DNA from: Acidobacteriota bacterium
Lineage (GTDB): Bacteria; Acidobacteriota; Terriglobia; Versatilivoradales; Versatilivoraceae
Reading direction: 5' to 3'
Assembly (NCBI GenBank): GCA_022826755.1
Contig: JAJDUG010000041.1
Location: 21,745 to 85,744, forward strand
Length of the DNA: 64,000 nucleotides
The position numbers were made by a program, and so were the translations under genes. Shown in pieces: positions 52,412 to 62,500 of the stretch (position 1 is the stretch's first letter; the number at the start of each line of letters is the position of its first letter). The notes below the pieces were generated by a model. The model saw only the letters and a list, made by a program, of their open reading frames with translations. It ran no database searches and had not been told where the DNA came from.

Positions 52412-53185
52412 ATGATGTCCACGACCGCTTTCATGCGCTACCGGAAGGATGCCGGGGTCCACTACGGCATTGTGGAAGGAGATCATCTCCACCAATTGGA
52501 AGGCAGTCCGCTGGAGACCCGTCGGACCACCGGGATTATTCACCGGCTTTCCGAGGTCCGGCCTCTGGTTCCCTGTGAACCACGCCAGATCCTGGCCGTG
52601 GGCCGAAACTACCAGAGCCACCTCAAGGGGAGAGCGGCGCCCTCGCGCCCGGAAATCTTCTACAAGCCCTTCAATTCCCTGCAAAATCCGGACTCTCCCA
52701 TCGTTGTTCCGGCCGAGGCTGATGAGGTTCACCTTGAAGGCGAGATGGTTGTGGTGATGGGAGGGACCGCCCGAAACGTCTCGATCGAGCAGGCGGAGTC
52801 GTCCATCTTCGCTCTGACCTGCGGCAACGATGTCAGTGCCCGAGGGTGGCAGCGGGGTCCCGACCAGGACCTGCAGTGGTGGCGCGCCAAGGGGTGCGAT
52901 ACCTTCGGCCCCGTTGGACCGGTAATGGTTCAGGGGCTGGATCACCGAAATCTGCAACTGCAGACCCGTCTCAACGGCCGGGTGGTACAGCAACAGACCA
53001 CGGCCGATCTCATCTTCGACTGCACCACCGTGGTCAGCTACGTCAGCCGTTATCTCACCCTCGGTCCGGGAGACCTGATCTTCACGGGCACCCCGGGAGC
53101 GACCGACTGGCTCAAACCCGGCGACCTCGTCGAAGTTGAAATCGAGGGCATCGGGGTGTTGAGCAATCCGGTCGAGGCCGGCTGA
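52412..53185 (+). CDS. FAH family hydrolase/isomerase
   Basis: The 257-residue protein carries the fumarylacetoacetate hydrolase fold: ILAVGRNYQSHLKG, FYKPFNSLQNPDSPIVVP, the metal-binding VHLEGEMVVVMG, GNDVSARGWQRGPDQDLQWWRAKG and GDLIFTGTPGATDWLKPGD. It is shorter than the FAH gene at 42.6 kb and only distantly similar. It lies 59 nt after the HpaI-type aldolase; the pair probably handles consecutive steps. Two ATGs (52412, 52415) are possible. Confidence 0.9.
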   Translation: MMSTTAFMRYRKDAGVHYGIVEGDHLHQLEGSPLETRRTTGIIHRLSEVRPLVPCEPRQILAVGRNYQSHLKGRAAPSRPEIFYKPFNSLQNPDSPIVVPAEADEVHLEGEMVVVMGGTARNVSIEQAESSIFALTCGNDVSARGWQRGPDQDLQWWRAKGCDTFGPVGPVMVQGLDHRNLQLQTRLNGRVVQQQTTADLIFDCTTVVSYVSRYLTLGPGDLIFTGTPGATDWLKPGDLVEVEIEGIGVLSNPVEAG

Positions 53186-53259
53186 AATGTTCCCGACGAC
53201 ATCCATCGTGACCGGGCTGCACTGCCTCTTCCCTCCCCTTTCCCGCCTTCTTTGACTTC

Positions 53260-54216
53260 ATGGAGATCACCTACGGCTACAGATCCTATCGGGCAGACCG
53301 CGGAAGCTCGCTGACCATAGGCAATTTCGACGGCTTCCACCTGGGCCACCAGCGCATCCTGGACACCCTGGTCGGTGCATCCCGCGACTCGGGACGCCGG
53401 TCGGTCCTGCTCAGCTTCCAGCCTCACCCCCTGCAACTCCTGATGCCGGATAACGCACCCCGGGCCATCACGCCCCTGGAGGAAAAGGTTCGCCTGCTGG
53501 GCGCCAGCCGCCTGGAGGTTCTGGCCATTCTGGACTTCGACCGGGCCCTGTCCCAAATGACCGGCGAAGAGTTCGCGAGGGAGATCATGGTCGGAGTATT
53601 CCGGGCGCGGGAGGTTTTCGTCGGGAGTGACTTTGCGTTCGGGTATCGCCGGACCGGCAATGTCGCATTGCTGCAAGAGCTCGGCCGGGAACTGGGCTTT
53701 CGGGTCCGTATCTGCCCTCAAGTGGTGGTACGCGGCTCCAGGGTCAGCAGCACGCGAATACGCGAGTTGATCCAAGCCGGGCGGATCAGCAGCGCCAATC
53801 GTCTGCTCGGGAGGTTTTTCAGCCTGAAGGGGAAGATCGTGCCCGGGCGCGGCCTGGGACGGGAATCCCTTTTTCCCACCTTGAACCTGCGCCCCGGCGA
53901 CGAACTGATCCCTCGACCCGGGGTGTACGTCACCCAGGCTACTGTCGATCGGCGGACGTGTCCCTCGGTGACCAACGTCGGTTGGCGTCCCACGGTCGCC
54001 GGAAAGAATCTCACCGTGGAAACCCACCTCATCGACACCAGCCTGGAGAGTTCCCCTGACACTCTCGCTCTGGCCTTCCTGCACCGCTTGAGAGACGAAG
54101 AGAAGTTCGCGTCGCTACAGCAGTTGAGAGATCAGATTGCCCGCGACTGCCGGCGCGCCCGCCGGTTCTTTCGTCTCTTCAGGCGGCTGGGTCGACCGCT
54201 GGCGCCGGCCGGCTGA
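53260..54216 (+). CDS. ribF: Bifunctional riboflavin kinase / FAD synthetase
   Basis: The 318-residue protein makes FMN and FAD from riboflavin. N-terminal FAD synthetase (nucleotidyltransferase) domain: TIGNFDGFHLGHQRIL (22-36), FQPHPLQLL, VGSDFAFGYRRTGN, SSTRIRELI. C-terminal flavokinase (about 185-310): GKIVPGRGLGRESLFPTLNLRP, GVYVT, NVGWRPT, VETHLID. The PTAN motif reads PTLN. It follows the FAH gene by 74 nt. Housekeeping gene; likely transcribed with or near the catabolic series. Confidence 0.95.
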   Translation: MEITYGYRSYRADRGSSLTIGNFDGFHLGHQRILDTLVGASRDSGRRSVLLSFQPHPLQLLMPDNAPRAITPLEEKVRLLGASRLEVLAILDFDRALSQMTGEEFAREIMVGVFRAREVFVGSDFAFGYRRTGNVALLQELGRELGFRVRICPQVVVRGSRVSSTRIRELIQAGRISSANRLLGRFFSLKGKIVPGRGLGRESLFPTLNLRPGDELIPRPGVYVTQATVDRRTCPSVTNVGWRPTVAGKNLTVETHLIDTSLESSPDTLALAFLHRLRDEEKFASLQQLRDQIARDCRRARRFFRLFRRLGRPLAPAG

Positions 54217-54240
54217 TCAGTGGACTGCCGCTGTCAAGTT

Positions 54241-54740
54241 CGGCCCCCGCCCTACGACGACGGGGTGGATCATTCGAGGGTGAAACAGGGGGGCGTCAAT
54301 GAAAGACGAACCACGAATGGACACGAATACGGAGCGACATCCTTCAACGACAGCCGGAACCGGAATGCTCCTGCAATTTTGTCCTCGTGGTGTGACCCTG
54401 TCATGAGATGAAGCCCACCCGGGAGCGCGGGCGTCCCGCCCGCACCATAGACTGGCACAGCCTGGCCCTCTCCGCCACTTGGATCGAACGGCAACGGCGC
54501 CAGGGAATCAATGGTTTTTATGAACATCGATGCACAGGATGCGCAGGATAAGCAGGATGAGACGCTGCTGCCGGGGAAGCCGGCTCGCGCGATACGAAAC
54601 ACTGGATGCCCGCTATCGGGGCAAGGCAGTCGATGACGATAATCCTGTATGTCCTGTGTATCGATGTTCATAAAAAACAAGAAAACAAAATAGATTAACA
54701 GGATATACAGGATAATCAGAACGAGACGCGGTGACACAGG
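54241..54740. repeat. Repeat cluster R1, R2, partial R6 (copy D) and R5 inverted pair
   Basis: The 566 bp gap after ribF has no gene. It contains R1 (54241-54291), R2 (54301-54330, ACGAACCACGAATGGACACG), a left-end-only R6 (54412-54500) and an R5 pair: the strings TTTTTATGAACATCGATGCA at 54515 and its complement near 54660, each followed inward by CAGGAT units, about 85 nt apart. A further R5 run is at 54692-54725. Confidence 0.75.
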
Positions 54741-54782
54741 AAGCGGAGGGGGCGGATACCGGACCGCTTCACCCGGGAGCGG

Positions 54783-55700
54783 TCAAGCGTCCTGCGGAGG
54801 TCGAGCGGTGACCCGAAAGGTTCCAACCGCGAAGATGCTGGGGATTTCCAGCTCCCATGCACCCTGCGGGATTCGGTAGCGCTGTTCCAATTCGGGAAGA
54901 GTGAGGTTCTCTACCGTATCGAAGCCACGAGCCGCCATCAGGCCATTCATCGATGCCAGGGAGTATTCGGCGACCATGGGCTCTCCTCGCTTGGCTACGA
55001 AGGCCTTCATCTTCTCTTTCATGACCCGGTGTTCGGCGCTCGAGGAGGTCTCGTCCAGCAGGTAGTCGAGCAGCAGGAGGGTGCCTTCGGGCAGATTTCG
55101 GGCAATGGATTCCGCTGTCTGGTTCAGATCCTCGGCACTGATGTAGTAGGCAACTCCCATCAGGGTCAGGAAGGTGGGCCGGGACCGTTGGAAGCCTGAG
55201 CCTTTCAAGGCGTCCACAGCAGAAATCCTGGTGAGGTCGGCGGAGACAAAATGGATGCGGGAGGGGATGGTCCATCCGGCCTGGCGGATACGGGCCAACT
55301 TCTGGCTTTGGGTGAAGGGGTGGTCGATCTCGAATACATCGATCCGACTCATCAGGTCGGGCCGGCGAAAGGCGAACGATTCCATCCCGGCTCCGATGAT
55401 GACATATTGGTCGATGCCTCTCTCTACGGCTGATTCCAGAGCCTGTTCGGCATATCGCGCCCGCAGCAGCACACACAGGGACACCGGCTCTATGGCTCTC
55501 AGCACACGCTTGACCAGGATCCAATACAGTGGGCGCAGCCGGACCACCAAACGCCAGAACCATCCGCAGAGAAACCTGGCAAGCGGATCCTCGAACAGCC
55601 GCACCGGATTCCTCTGGTGGTTGGCCCGTACGGCTGCGGTGAGTTCGGCGGTCGAGGCTCTGCCTTTGTGCTGCAGCGAGGTCGACTTGCGAAGACTCAT
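54783..55700 (-). CDS. SAM-dependent methyltransferase, LCMT/TIGR00027 type
   Basis: The protein (305 residues from ATG 55700, with GGGGAGAG before it) belongs to the leucine carboxyl methyltransferase-like class I family: LCVLLRARYAEQALESAVERGIDQYVIIGAGMESFAFRRPDL (SAM site near 105), VFEIDHPFTQSQKLARI, FVSADLT, GVAYYISAEDLNQTAESIA. Bacterial members often act in secondary metabolism or unknown methylations. Substrate unknown. The frame is open to 55814 but the ATG fits best. Divergent from the copper cluster. Confidence 0.88.
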   Translation of the reverse strand: MSLRKSTSLQHKGRASTAELTAAVRANHQRNPVRLFEDPLARFLCGWFWRLVVRLRPLYWILVKRVLRAIEPVSLCVLLRARYAEQALESAVERGIDQYVIIGAGMESFAFRRPDLMSRIDVFEIDHPFTQSQKLARIRQAGWTIPSRIHFVSADLTRISAVDALKGSGFQRSRPTFLTLMGVAYYISAEDLNQTAESIARNLPEGTLLLLDYLLDETSSSAEHRVMKEKMKAFVAKRGEPMVAEYSLASMNGLMAARGFDTVENLTLPELEQRYRIPQGAWELEIPSIFAVGTFRVTARPPQDA

Positions 55701-55815
55701 GTCTCTCCCCTTTCTGAACCGAGTTGGATATCCTTGCGCTGGTATCGGGCGGCAGTCCGGCTGTCCATTATGCCACGCCCCGCGTTGATGCCACTGAGGT
55801 TGGCCGGGCGACAAC

Positions 55816-55844
55816 TTGCAAGGTCAAGACCAATCTGCTAGGAT
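55816..55844 (+). promoter_or_regulatory. Candidate promoter of the copper efflux cluster
   Basis: TTGCAA (55816-55821), a 17 nt spacer and TAGGAT (55839-55844) preceded by TGC (extended -10). The spacer carries the palindrome GGTCAAGACC (55822-55831), a possible operator. Its leader to the Cys-rich ORF at 55864 is about 13 nt. Confidence 0.4.
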
Positions 55845-55863
55845 GCTGTCAAGGTAGACGAGC

Positions 55864-56295
55864 ATGAACCGAGCCATTACCCATTGTCTGCTCTTCCTGT
55901 TCATAGGCTCACAGGCCGAAGGACTGGTCCAACTCTGTGCCGAGTGGCTGTGTTCGAAAGGCCGAAAACCCAATTGTTGCCACCAAACCCTGCTCGCCGA
56001 CAGCGGACCGGGGGTCAGGGCTGAAGCCGGACACTGTTCGCCCGCGGAAACTGCGACACCTCGGCAACTGAATCGGGCGATCTGCTGCGAGCATTCGTTC
56101 GACGGCCCAAACAGCCTGTTCCTCACGGCAGACCGGTTTCCGAGAGACACTTTCCGGCAATACCTGCTCTCCTCCATGCAACCGTCGGACCGGTCGCTGT
56201 CGACCGCTAGTCCAGGTTTGGTCCACAGCCCGTTGCTACGTTTCCTGGAGGATCCATCTCCTCCGGACCTCCATTCGCCGGTCCTTCGTATCTAG
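55864..56295 (+). CDS. Cysteine-rich exported protein ahead of the Cus system
   Basis: A 143-residue frame starts at ATG 55864 with an N-terminal hydrophobic stretch (AITHCLLFLFIGSQAEG). Cysteines cluster as LCAEWLC, NCCHQ, HCSP and ICCEH together with His, and the end is PPDLHSPVLRI. Position and composition suggest a secreted Cu/Ag-binding protein encoded first in the cus operon. Family not recognised; codon use looks coding. It lies 141 nt before cusC. Confidence 0.6.
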   Translation: MNRAITHCLLFLFIGSQAEGLVQLCAEWLCSKGRKPNCCHQTLLADSGPGVRAEAGHCSPAETATPRQLNRAICCEHSFDGPNSLFLTADRFPRDTFRQYLLSSMQPSDRSLSTASPGLVHSPLLRFLEDPSPPDLHSPVLRI

Positions 56296-56436
56296 ACCCC
56301 ATTCATTCCATTAACCCGTCACACCCGACGAGGGTGCCGTCGTCGCGCCGCGTCTGAACCCGTTCGGATGCCGGACCGCGTTCCCGGAACGCCGTCCAAG
56401 CCGGCGGCGCCGACCCTCCAATGGAATGAGGGAGAT

Positions 56437-57774
56437 ATGAAGTCACACCCCTTTGGAAAGCGAGGTTCGGAGGCCCTGCGCCAGGCGATGCTTGGCGGGA
56501 TCCTGATCCTCTGTGGATCGTCATCCTCAGGTGCCGCCGATCCCTATTCCCACAACGGAGACCTCCGACTGAAGGGATTGCTTGAGCAGGTGTTGGATCG
56601 CAGTCCACTGCTCCAACAAAGCCTGGCCGATTACAGGGCATCGCTGCAGCGGCTTCCCCAGGTCGGCCAACTGCCCGATCCCGTGCTGGCGATTACCCAG
56701 TATGCGCGCCGGCCGGAAACCAGAGTGGGCCCGCAAACCACCATGGTGACCCTGTCGCAAGGCTTTCCCTGGTTCGGCAAGCTGAAAGACCGGGAGCAGG
56801 AGTCTGGGCAACGATCCATGGTCTTGCGGGAACAGCATCGAGCCCGCGAGGCCGAACTCGTCCGCAAGGTCAAGGATGCCTACTACAGCCTGGCTTACCT
56901 GGATCGGGTCATCGAGCTCTCCCGGGAGGATGAATCCATTCTGGAGCACTACGAAACCCTGGCCCAGGCCCGCTATGCCCAGGGATCCGGGTCGTTGCAG
57001 GGAGTCGTCAAGCTACAGGTTCAAATCACTCGATCTCAACACCGACTGCGGCTCCTGGAAACCCAACGGGTGGATGTGGAGGCCCGGTTGAATGGCTTGT
57101 TGGACCGGCCGGCCGCCACCCCGGTGGCAGCCATTCCCCTGCCCTCCCTTCCTTCGCACTCGATCGATGTTGAGCAGCTCCTGCAGATGGGACGACTCAG
57201 CAGGCCTGAAGTTCAAGCGGCGCGTCACCGGATCGAGGCGGGGGAACGGCGGATGGAGCTGGCCCAAAAGGGCTACAAGCCGGACTTTTCGTTGGGAGCC
57301 AGCTTCGTCAACGTGGCGGGGCGCTCCGATCCGTTGGGGAGGCTGAATCCCCCGGACCGGAACGGGAAGAACATCTACGGCCTGACCCTGGGAGTCAAGC
57401 TGCCCATCCGGCGCGCGGGTCGGGACGCGGCCTTGCTGGAGGCCACCGAAAGCACCATTTCATCCCGGCGAGCCTACCGCAGCCTGATCCGGCAGGTAGA
57501 GGTCTCCATCCGGGCCCTCGGGTTTCGCATTCAAACGCTGCGGGAGCAGATCGGGCTGTTCCGGCGGACCCTGCTTCCCCAGGCTGAACAGGTTCTGCAT
57601 TCCACGGAGGAAGCGTACGCCACCGGCAGGTTGGGAGTGCTGGATCTGTTGGACAGCGAACGCGATCTCTTTCAACTCCGGATGGGGCTGGCCAAACTGA
57701 TCAGCGACACCATGAAGTCTTTGGCGGAATTGGAACGCGCCGTCGGCGTTCCCTACCGGGAGGTGAAGAAATGA
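56437..57774 (+). CDS. cusC: Outer membrane efflux protein (CusC/TolC type)
   Basis: The protein (445 residues from ATG 56437, RBS GAGGGAGAT) has a signal peptide (AMLGGILILCGSSSSGAADP) and two OEP repeats (LLEQVLDRSPLLQQSLADYRAS; LLQMGRLSRPEVQAARHRIEAGERRMELA). It forms the outer-membrane channel of an RND system. It overlaps cusB by ATGA (57771-57774). A frame open from 56368 is not used. Confidence 0.92.
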   Translation: MKSHPFGKRGSEALRQAMLGGILILCGSSSSGAADPYSHNGDLRLKGLLEQVLDRSPLLQQSLADYRASLQRLPQVGQLPDPVLAITQYARRPETRVGPQTTMVTLSQGFPWFGKLKDREQESGQRSMVLREQHRAREAELVRKVKDAYYSLAYLDRVIELSREDESILEHYETLAQARYAQGSGSLQGVVKLQVQITRSQHRLRLLETQRVDVEARLNGLLDRPAATPVAAIPLPSLPSHSIDVEQLLQMGRLSRPEVQAARHRIEAGERRMELAQKGYKPDFSLGASFVNVAGRSDPLGRLNPPDRNGKNIYGLTLGVKLPIRRAGRDAALLEATESTISSRRAYRSLIRQVEVSIRALGFRIQTLREQIGLFRRTLLPQAEQVLHSTEEAYATGRLGVLDLLDSERDLFQLRMGLAKLISDTMKSLAELERAVGVPYREVKK

Positions 57775-59246
57775 AATCACACGGCGGTTGGATCCTCGGA
57801 CTCTTACTGGCCTTTCTGCTGGGTCTGGCTCTGCCGACGCTGATCGACGGGAAGTTGCCGGATTGGGAGCGGCTGGCCGGCTGGTGGGACCGTATTCGGT
57901 CTTCCGGTTCCGCATCGGATCTCGGGCGGCAGTTGGGTCGCTTGCAGCTCTGGACCTGTGGAATGCATCCCCAGGTGATCCAAAAGGAGTCCGGAAGCTG
58001 TCCCATCTGTCACATGGATCTGGTTCCGGTAAGGGAAGCCACGGCTGAACCGGAACCATCCCGGGAGGAACGCACGGTTCGGCATTGGCAAGCGCCCATG
58101 GATCCCACCTACACTTCCGACAGGCCGGGAAAATCACCCATGGGGATGGATCTGGTTCCCGTCTATGAGGAACCGGCCGGAGAGGAGTCCGGCATACGGG
58201 TGGACCCCAATTTTCTGCAGAATTTCTCCATCCGATCCGCTCGGGTCGAAAAAGGACGAATCCCCCGGCTGATCCGGACCATCGCCACGCTTCACTACAA
58301 CCCCAGAACCATGGTGTCTGTCAACACCAAGTTCGAGGGTTGGATTGAAGCGGCTCACGTCAATTACCTGGGCCAGCCGGTGCGCGAGGGCGACCTGCTG
58401 TTCGAAATTTTCAGCCCGCAACTGCTCACCAGCCAGCAGGAGTACCTGGCGGCGCTCCAATTCCTGGAACGACTCCGCGGCCAGGCCCATCCAAAGGCCG
58501 TTGAGCGGGCTCAGGCCCTGGTGGAGGCCGCCCGTCAGCGACTGCTGTTCTGGGACGTCACCGATAGCCAGATCAACAGTCTGAAGACCCGGGGCAAGGT
58601 GTTCAGGCGGTTGAAAGTTGCCTCACCCGTGTCGGGCGTGGTGGTTGAGAAGGCCGCCGAATCCCTTGAGGGCATGAAGGTCTCTCCCGGGATAAACCTC
58701 TACCGGGTCGCCGATCCCTCGACTGTCTGGGCCCAGGTGGAGATCTTTCAGCATGAGCTGCGCCACCTGCGAATCGGACAAGGGGTGCGCGTCAGGCTGG
58801 ACGCCTTTCCCGGGCGGCGGTGGCAGGGCACGGTCGTCTCCCTGAACCCGGAGCTCGACCCTCGGACTCGAACTCTTGGGGCCCAGGTCGAAATACCCAA
58901 TGGCGACGGGCGCTTGCACCCTGAAATGGTCGCCGAGGTGGAGCTTGAAATCCCCGGCCCCGCCAGCGCGCTCAAGGTGCCTGAGGAAGCGGTGCTCCAC
59001 ACCGGAGAAAGGAGCGTGGTGATCGTGCAGAACGAGCTCGATCGTTTTGAGCCCAGAGAGGTCGAGCTGGGAGCCACGGGCGGCGGCTACCAGGAAATCA
59101 GGAAGGGGTTGAAGGCCGGTGAGCGCGTGGTTACCTCGTCCCAATTCCTGATCGATTCCGAAAGCAACCTGAGGGAAGCCATCAACAAGATTGCGGCCCG
59201 AGCGGTGGGTCCGGGGAAAGAAGGGCGCCCGGTTGTCCCGGAGTAG
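57771..59246 (+). CDS. cusB: RND periplasmic adaptor with heavy-metal-binding domain (CusB type)
   Basis: The 491-residue adaptor has a membrane anchor (WILGLLLAFLLGLALPTLI), a heavy-metal-binding domain (LWTCGMHPQVIQ, SCPICHMDLVPV; about 61-88) and a degenerate second copy (APMDPTYTSDRPGK, PMGMDLVPV; 110-136). A membrane-fusion barrel (VNTKFEGWIEAAHVNYLGQPVREGDLLFEIFSPQL) and beta-barrel (VWAQVEIFQHELRHLRIGQGV) follow. The Cys/His/Met motif fits Cu/Ag. It is separated from cusA by a MITE-like element. Confidence 0.93.
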   Translation: MKSHGGWILGLLLAFLLGLALPTLIDGKLPDWERLAGWWDRIRSSGSASDLGRQLGRLQLWTCGMHPQVIQKESGSCPICHMDLVPVREATAEPEPSREERTVRHWQAPMDPTYTSDRPGKSPMGMDLVPVYEEPAGEESGIRVDPNFLQNFSIRSARVEKGRIPRLIRTIATLHYNPRTMVSVNTKFEGWIEAAHVNYLGQPVREGDLLFEIFSPQLLTSQQEYLAALQFLERLRGQAHPKAVERAQALVEAARQRLLFWDVTDSQINSLKTRGKVFRRLKVASPVSGVVVEKAAESLEGMKVSPGINLYRVADPSTVWAQVEIFQHELRHLRIGQGVRVRLDAFPGRRWQGTVVSLNPELDPRTRTLGAQVEIPNGDGRLHPEMVAEVELEIPGPASALKVPEEAVLHTGERSVVIVQNELDRFEPREVELGATGGGYQEIRKGLKAGERVVTSSQFLIDSESNLREAINKIAARAVGPGKEGRPVVPE

Positions 59247-59250
59247 CCCG

Positions 59251-59494
59251 AGCCCGCATTTCTCACCAGGGGGCATGATCATGGCGCAGGATTTTTTCTC
59301 CAGGGCGTGCTCGCGACCGAAGAGCGTAGCGGTTTCTACGGTCGAGGGAGCATGTGTGCGCTGGAGGGAAAAAGACCAGCCAGGGCATGCCCAGCACCAT
59401 CTGTATTTCTTGCCATCCCCCAAATGGACCCATAACGGTTTGAAAATAAAAAGTCTCTAACAATGCAGGTGCGTCCTGGTGAGAAATGCGGGCT
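59251..59494. mobile_element. MITE-like element between cusB and cusA
   Basis: A perfect 20 bp inverted repeat (AGCCCGCATTTCTCACCAGG at 59251-59270; complement at 59475-59494) bounds 244 bp without any gene. It starts 5 bp after the cusB stop and ends 28 bp before the cusA start. A related end (CCCGCATTTCTCACC) is at 49603-49617. No target-site duplication is clear. Confidence 0.6.
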
Positions 59495-59522
59495 AGAAGC
59501 TCCAGGTCGAGAGGAAGTGACG

Positions 59523-62500
59523 ATGCTGACAAGAATCATCGACTGGTCCATCCAAAACAGGCTGCTGGTTCTGCTGGGAGCTGCTTTCCTCTCGCTGGGC
59601 GGCGTCTACGCCGTTCAGCAGGTACCGGTGGACGCCATTCCCGACCTCTCTGACGTTCAAGTCATCGTTTACACGGAATACCCCGGACAAGCGCCTCAAA
59701 TCGTGGAGGATCAGGTCACCTATCCGCTGACCACCCGAATGCTGTCGGTCCCCTTTACCAAAGTGGTTCGGGGATACTCCTTCTTCGGCTATTCCTTTGT
59801 CTACGTTCTCTTCGAAGACGGCACCGACATCTATTGGGCCCGCAGCCGGGTGCTCGAATATCTCAATGACGCCTCCAAGCACCTTCCCGCCGGCGTCACG
59901 CCGGCTCTGGGTCCCGACGCCACCGGGGTCGGGTGGGCCTTCATGTACGTGCTGAAATCGGACCGCCACGATCTCAGTCAACTCCGTTCCATCCAGGACT
60001 GGTATCTGAAGTACGAGTTGACGGCGGTTCCCGGCGTTTCGGAAATAGCCAGCGTGGGTGGTTTTGTCCGGCAGTATCAAATCACGGTCGATCCCAACAA
60101 GCTTCGAGCCTACGACATTCCGATTTCCGAGATTCGCCGGGCCGTTCAACGCAGCAACAGCGACGTCGGCGGACGCTTGCTGGAAGTTGCCGAACGGGAG
60201 TTCATGATACGAGGCCTGGGGTATATCCAGAACCTGGAGGATATCCGCAGGATCGTGCTGGGCGTGGGGCGCAATGGCGCACCCATCCTGCTGGGGGACC
60301 TGGCCAGGGTATCGATGGGACCGGAAATGCGCCGGGGGTTGGCCGACTGGAACGGGGAGGGCGAGGCGGTGGGCGGCATCGTGGTGGTGCGATTTGGTGC
60401 TGATGCCTACCAGGTGGTCCAGGATGTCAAGGCCAAGCTGGAACAGGTGAGTCCGGGCCTTCCGGAAGGCGTCCGCATCGAAGTGGCCTACGATCGCTCG
60501 GCGTTGATCGAAAGAGCCGTTTCCGGAGTAGCCAAGAGCCTCTCCCGGCAGATTCTGATCGTGGGACTTGTCACCCTGGTCTTTCTTGCCCATGTCCGTA
60601 GCGCCCTGGTGATCGTCGCCACCCTGCCGGTGGGCATCCTGATGGCCTTCATTGTCCTCGAACTTCAAGGCCTGACGGTCAACATCATGTCCCTCGGCGG
60701 CATTGCCGTAGCCATCGGAACCATGGTCGATTCCGGCATCGTGCTGGCCGACGCCGTCCACCGGCGCTTACGGGAGCGGGCCGGGCAAGATCCTCACTGG
60801 CGGGTGGTCGGCGACGCCTGCAAGGAAGTGGGGCCGTCGCTGTTCTTTTCTCTATTGATCATCACCGTTTCCTTCCTGCCCGTGTTTACCCTGGAGGAAC
60901 AGGAAGGGCGACTTTTCAAACCGCTGGCCTTTACCAAGACCTACGCCATGGCCGCGGCGGCGCTTCTCACCGTGACCCTGGTACCGGTGCTGGTGGGCTA
61001 CTGCGTTGGCGGCCGGCTCCGGCCCGAGCGGCGGAATCCCATCCAGAGATTGTCGATTGCGATTTATCGGCCGCTGCTCGGTTTCGCCTTCCGTTTCAAG
61101 TGGCTGGTGTTGGTGGTGGCGTTGCTCCTGATGGCGGTCAGCCTGGTGCCGTTCTCCCAGTTGGGCTCCGAATTCATGCCCGCCCTCTGGGAGGGGGACC
61201 TCCTTTACATGCCCACCACTCTGCCCGGAATCTCCATCACCAAGGCGCGCGAGGTCCTGCAGCAGACCGACAGGATCATCAAGAGCTTTCCCGAGGTGGA
61301 TCGGGTCTTCGGCAAGGTGGGCCGAGCCGAGACCGCCACCGATCCGGCGCCTCTCTCCATGATCGAGACCACCATCATGCTCAAACCTGAGAGCCAATGG
61401 CGGGAAGGCATGACTCCCGACAAGCTCATTGAAGCCATGGATGAAGCCATCCAGGTGCCCGGGCTCACCAACGCCTGGACCATGCCGATCAAGACCCGCA
61501 TCGATATGCTCTCCACCGGCATCAAGACGCCGGTGGGAATCAAGATTTCCGGCGCCGATCTGCGGGAGTTGGAACGCCTCGGCAAGGAGGTCGAGCAGGT
61601 CGTCCGCCAGGTGCCGGGGACATTGAGCGTCTATGCCGAGCGGGTGATGGGAGGAAACTACCTGGATTTCCGGATCGACCGCGATGCCCTGGCGGTCCAC
61701 GGACTCCAGGTGGGCGACGTACAGGAGGTGATTCAGTCCGCCATCGGCGGCATGAATATCACCACCACGGTCGAGGGGCTGGAACGCTACCCGGTCAATC
61801 TGCGCTACAGCCGGGAGCTGCGCCACAATCTGCCTGCCCTGAAGGCCACCCTGGTGTCGGCCCCAAACGGCCGGCCGGTCCCCCTGGGCCGACTGGGAGA
61901 TTTCCGCTACGTGAGCGGCCCTTCGGGCATCAAGAGCGAAAACGGCAAGCCCAACGCCTGGGTCTACGTGGACATCCGCAACGTGGACGTGGGCAGCTAC
62001 GTGGAGCAGGCCCGGCAGCGGGTCGATCGGGCGGTGCAGGTCCCGACGGGCTACACCATCGACTGGAGCGGTCAGTTCGAGTCCATGCAGCGGGCCCGCC
62101 GCCGACTGATGCTGGTGGTTCCGCTCACACTGGTGCTGATCGTTGTCATGATCTATATCAACACCCGTTCCCTGGTGGAAACCGGAATGGTCCTGCTGGG
62201 GGCGCCCCTGGCGGTCACCGGCGCCATCTGGTTGCTGTATGTGCTGGACTACGACTTGAGCGTGGCCGTCTGGGTGGGAATCATCGCGCTTGCCGGGCTC
62301 TATGCGGAAACGGCCCTGGTTCTACTGCTCTATTTGAGAAGCGCCTACCGAAAATTTCAACGGAACGGGTCACAGCGGGATCGCAATGGCCTGCTTCAAG
62401 CCATCGGCAACGGTTCCACACAGCGGCTGCGACCGATCCTGATGACCATTGCCACCGACGTAATCGGACTGATGCCGATCATGTGGAGCCAGGAAACCGG

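Noticed and set aside
54270..54737. 155-residue minus-strand frame
   Set aside because: Reads through R5 and R6 repeats; repetitive tyrosine/aspartate strings, no RBS or family.
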